Below are positions 17,801 to 19,316 of a stretch of DNA of 19,316 nt, one piece after another. Source of the DNA: Flavobacteriales bacterium UBA979 (GTDB taxonomy: Bacteria; Bacteroidota; Bacteroidia; Flavobacteriales_D; Sanyastnellaceae); NCBI GenBank assembly GCA_002292325.1, contig DBBR01000051.1:1-19316 (forward strand), given 5' to 3'. Positions within the stretch are counted from its first letter, which is position 1. Each line of letters starts with the position of its first letter. The notes below the pieces were generated by a model. It ran no database searches. It was not told the DNA's origin and worked only from the letters and a program-made list of their open reading frames with translations. Made by a program: the position numbers and the translations under genes.

Positions 17801-18794
17801 CTTGACCCGGAGCAGCAGAGGGGGTCATGAGTTCATTGTTACCCAAATACGTTCCCTCGTCCAAATGCGAAATGGAAGAACCTGACTGGTATGGGTCCGG
17901 CGCAAAAAGCATCGGGAGTGCATCCAAGTTGGCATTTACCTCGGGCCCAGCGAAATACAAGGAAGAATCGGTGTACATCGCCCAGGCCTCATCAACCCCA
18001 AAATCAACACTCCAAATCATGTTTCCATCGATGTCAGCCAAATGATACTCCCAGACACTGAAGCCCACATTGACGACTGGCTCGCCGTCACTTCCAATGC
18101 CCGACAGATTTACGAATCCGAATCCGTGCAATATTTCATGCAACATAATCGTGACCATATCCACTTGGCCCGCAGGGCAATTCCCATCAATTCCGAGGTA
18201 CCAATTTGGGAACCCTGAATTGATGTTCATCGAAATGTCTAAATCATTGTCCACTCCAATGGCAATTTGTTTGGCCAACGCACTCGGATAAAATCCAGGT
18301 AAGCCTTCAATTTCATACCATTGTGATGGACCGGCGCTCCCCAAATTGTTCGGTGCGGCCACGTTAAAAGAACACGCTATGCGAACCGTATCTACAAGGT
18401 TGACCCATTGATTTATGAGCGATGCAGCATACGACATCGGCAACTGCAGACTCAGTGGAACACCGTCCTGCAGCTCAAATGTAATGAACCCGCTTTCGCA
18501 CAAACCGTCCTCGTTTAATTCAGCCGGCGTACCCAGAATGTGGCTTGGCTCTGCAGAGGTGTCCGCAAGCTTCACAACGGATACAACGTCGCCGGGAATG
18601 CTAGAGAGCACGGAAGTCTGAATTGGAATCTGAGCCGAACAGCTGCCAGGATTCATGCAGAATGGCAACACCAAGAGCCCTCCTACCCACAAAGGCAACA
18701 GCACAAGCTCTCTCCTATTCGTTCGCTTCGAAAGCTTCAAGGATTGAATGACTAGGCTTATCAGGAATTTCGTTGAAATTTTCATGGCTTTCAT
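14817..18794 (-). CDS. Secreted zincin-like metalloprotease with HYR-like domain, cysteine-rich repeats and dockerin-like C-terminus
   Basis: About 1325 residues. The start at 18794 forms TAATG with the upstream stop; ATG 18785 or 18812 (adding six residues) are alternatives. The N-terminus has a stretch rich in Lys and Arg, then a hydrophobic core (LVLLPLWVGGLLVLP) and a likely cleavage near CSAQ, an unusually long signal peptide of about 55 residues. Residues about 60-360 are the protease: HEILHGFGF (219-227, Glu220 catalytic, His219 and His223 zinc ligands), then SISHLDE and NNELMTPSAAPG. A third ligand is not obvious. An HYR-like beta domain (VISDNC ... FTIVATDACGNAS) follows, with 14 repeats of GC(T/M)D..A.NY(D/N).(D/E)AT.DDGSC and three copies of a WD/cysteine module around it. 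Asp-rich DTDGDGVCD links suggest calcium binding. The end is a dockerin-like DIDGDGNVAVSDLL. No type IX sorting domain is visible. Secretion and proteolysis are inferred from motifs. Confidence 0.88.
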   Translation of the reverse strand: MKAMKISTKFLISLVIQSLKLSKRTNRRELVLLPLWVGGLLVLPFCMNPGSCSAQIPIQTSVLSSIPGDVVSVVKLADTSAEPSHILGTPAELNEDGLCESGFITFELQDGVPLSLQLPMSYAASLINQWVNLVDTVRIACSFNVAAPNNLGSAGPSQWYEIEGLPGFYPSALAKQIAIGVDNDLDISMNINSGFPNWYLGIDGNCPAGQVDMVTIMLHEILHGFGFVNLSGIGSDGEPVVNVGFSVWEYHLADIDGNMIWSVDFGVDEAWAMYTDSSLYFAGPEVNANLDALPMLFAPDPYQSGSSISHLDEGTYLGNNELMTPSAAPGQALHTPGNIGMWMLADLGYDINYNPGCTDPSACNYDASASFNDGTCSFDPPVCMNPAGCNYDPTGVCHDPAACTQPPVIYLPNDSDTGLTTYMPCDAGSSPPEGYHPAYDQAAAWEVIMSDFGCAEEWTPECHSFYALLACGMSLYDQANNQPVTLDLSDQIFDDPLVVYCEDYYVGIEEDIVQEIIDAIDIIDECPESVLVNGFHEYTYNCGPKAGGMNVFLYFIDIMGEVTPWTGFVNILDVVAPSITLPPPTSWNASDNVYGYLGFPSYPFDENDVVEFLTNVFLPSTVISDNCTPYQQLDEFISVEINYLGAVISDGTALAQFTIVATDACGNASSNLAYAYNLYDQNCGWYLPNELEGGPAVFSCEPVDGYTWATNQTCAEETTGLIDFCTEETWDGYCQNYYAICSTGCTDATACNYDEDASEDDGSCEYLAWVIPEDSDANLLPLQWCPSSPMPVGYVMANQSCVESVILNDDYCDGTAWDGICQAAYEDCLNLQPGCMLEAACNYDPDAGVGNASCLYPGDACADSTDCETAGVFSINCECISTIIDSDGDGICDGEEIEGCTNALALNYDPEATDDDGSCWIEGCKEAEACNFDPEANLDDGSCIFPGDLCVMPSECNSEGYYDENCTCMFDGPGDTDGDGVCDDAEVPGCTNDSAVNYDPEATDDDGSCSIEGCKEAEACNFDPEANLDDGSCTFPGDFCMEATACNSEGFIDADCNCVFEGPGDANGDGVCDYACPTYAFTGCMDEAALNYNSLATLPATCMYAEVNGCMDASACNYNSEATFDGGGCMYPAADYLDCSGECLNDFDGDGVCDELAIYGCMDSAALNYNPYATNSNDEGSICVYAYVSGCMNESACNYNSEATFDNGSCYYAVTEYADCDGSCISDADGDGVCDELEVPGCTNPDAINFDVSATDENGSCLVPTSMGCTYSIATNYDAGADYDDGTCLFDSSDSNLCPNDIDGDGNVAVSDLLLLLSSYGTTCE
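15561..16100 (-). repeat. Tandem duplication of a 270-base (90-residue) unit
   Basis: Two adjacent copies, 16100-15831 and 15830-15561, each encoding two GC-NY repeats, a PGD(L/F)C linker and a GPGD(T/A)(D/N)GDGVCD segment. In the first-translated part of each unit (15951-16100 against 15681-15830) I count 140 identical positions of 150. The other 120 bases are clearly more diverged, so identity changes sharply inside the unit. The period is a multiple of three, so the frame is kept. Confidence 0.9.
16310..17575 (-). repeat. Three dispersed copies of a WD/multi-cysteine module
   Basis: Copies lie at about 17385-17575, 16570-16747 and 16310-16490 and are 64, 58 and 61 residues. Each starts with (Y/W)xxP(N/E), contains one Cys, then GY, then an Ala/Cys-x3-V/T-x4-D-x-x-C core, and ends in WDGxCQ-x-x-Y-x-x-C (EWTPECHSFYALLAC in the first, degenerate copy). 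The HYR-like domain is between the first and second copies. Confidence 0.75.
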
Positions 18795-19316
18795 TATTCG
18801 TTGGTTGAACATTCTTCGCCATAGGCGGATAACAAAATGAGCAGATCCGATACCGCCACCGTGCCGTCGTTGTCTAGATCCGTTGGACAGGCATCCCCTT
18901 CGTTGGCAAATTCACAACTGCCGTCTTCGTAGTCGGCCTCCACATTGAAATTCAATGCGTCGGCGTAGGTACAACCTGCCGTCAACCCGAAGGAGCAACT
19001 ACCATCGTCATCGGTCGCGATCGCATTGTAGTTCATAGCCAACTCATCCATGCAACCCGCAACTTCCAGTGCATCGCACACGCCGTCACCGTCTGTGTCG
19101 ACCAAGCATTCGCCGCTGCAATCAGATAAGGGAGGTGGATATATGCACGAGCCGTCATCGACCTCAGCGGGAGGATGATAATTGCATGCAAATTCATCCA
19201 TGCAGCCAATAATGAAATAAAATTCACAGCTGCCATCGTCCTCGGTAGCGGCGAAATTGAAATTCAGCGCATCCTGCTCCATGCAGCCCCAAATCTCTTG
19301 TTCATCACACAAACCG
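18794..19316 (-). CDS. C-terminal part of a GC-NY repeat exoprotein with dockerin-like end (runs off right edge)
   Basis: A partial minus-strand gene; the frame is open to the right edge and the N-terminus is outside the window. About 172 residues are seen: CDEQEIWG, then four GC-NY-DGSC repeats (GCMEQDALNFNFAAT, GCMDEFACNYHPPAE, GCMDELAMNYNAIAT, GCTYADALNFNVEAD) of roughly 21 residues, with one DTDGDGVCD calcium-type linker. It ends in CPTDLDNDGTVAVSDLLILL, SAYGEEC and STNE. That closing block resembles the end of the metalloprotease downstream, which follows through an overlapping TAATG. No type IX sorting domain is present. Its catalytic or binding domain, if any, must lie beyond the window, so the function is unknown. 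Confidence 0.88.
   Translation of the reverse strand, partial: GLCDEQEIWGCMEQDALNFNFAATEDDGSCEFYFIIGCMDEFACNYHPPAEVDDGSCIYPPPLSDCSGECLVDTDGDGVCDALEVAGCMDELAMNYNAIATDDDGSCSFGLTAGCTYADALNFNVEADYEDGSCEFANEGDACPTDLDNDGTVAVSDLLILLSAYGEECSTNE

Noticed and set aside
18810..18812. ATG 18812 as start of the metalloprotease
   Set aside because: It would overlap the upstream gene by 19 bases and add six residues with no signal-peptide character; TAATG at 18794 is the simpler coupled start, though 18812 cannot be excluded.
14931..19290. Possibility that the repeated segments are a CRISPR or other DNA repeat array
   Set aside because: Spacing is irregular, the repeats are conserved as protein in frame, and there is no constant-length spacer pattern.

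Overview
The window looks like a chromosomal segment of a Bacteroidota bacterium, most likely a marine or aquatic member of the Flavobacteriales. The reasons are: PorQ (a type IX secretion system protein) next to cytidylate kinase; a large secreted protein ending in a type IX sorting domain; BshA of bacillithiol synthesis; the degenerate GlmU-like nucleotidyltransferase found in this phylum; a TAnnTTTG-type promoter element; and secreted proteins built from 'GC(T/M)D..A.NY(D/N)...DDGSC' repeats. The genus is not resolved. No tRNA, rRNA, CRISPR array, insertion sequence or prophage was seen. Coding density is very high: the largest gap is 106 bases, so no stretch over 300 bases lacks a gene.

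Layout. Positions 1-115 (minus) hold the first codons of a MerR-type regulator that runs off the left edge. It diverges from a plus-strand block that fills 181-14722: GlmU-like protein, Lon protease, PorQ, cytidylate kinase (cmk), a GH3 glycosidase fused to a serine beta-lactamase-like domain, BshA, a small two-helix membrane protein, a lipoprotein, and a 1213-residue type IX-secreted alpha/beta hydrolase with a beta-helix-like stalk. Spacing from lon to the membrane protein is very tight (22, 30, -4, -4 and 15 bases), which suggests one transcript with translational coupling. The block ends against a convergent minus-strand pair at 14817-19316: a partial repeat protein entering from the right edge, followed through a TAATG stop/start overlap by a roughly 1325-residue secreted zincin-like metalloprotease. 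A hairpin followed by five T (minus strand) in the convergent gap is a good terminator for that pair.

How the genes may fit together. Lon and cmk are housekeeping genes. PorQ belongs to the type IX export apparatus, and the hydrolase at 11081-14722 carries the type A sorting signal that this apparatus recognises. The GH3/beta-lactamase fusion and the GlmU-like protein point to cell-wall amino-sugar metabolism, and BshA also uses UDP-GlcNAc. The two minus-strand exoproteins lack a recognisable type IX sorting domain. Both end in the same last repeat plus a dockerin-like D.D.DG..AVSDLL segment.

The least explained structure is in the metalloprotease. Besides 14 GC-NY repeats it carries three copies of a roughly 60-residue module with a W-D and multiple-cysteine signature, and a 270-base tandem duplication in which one 150-base half is about 93% identical while the other half has diverged.
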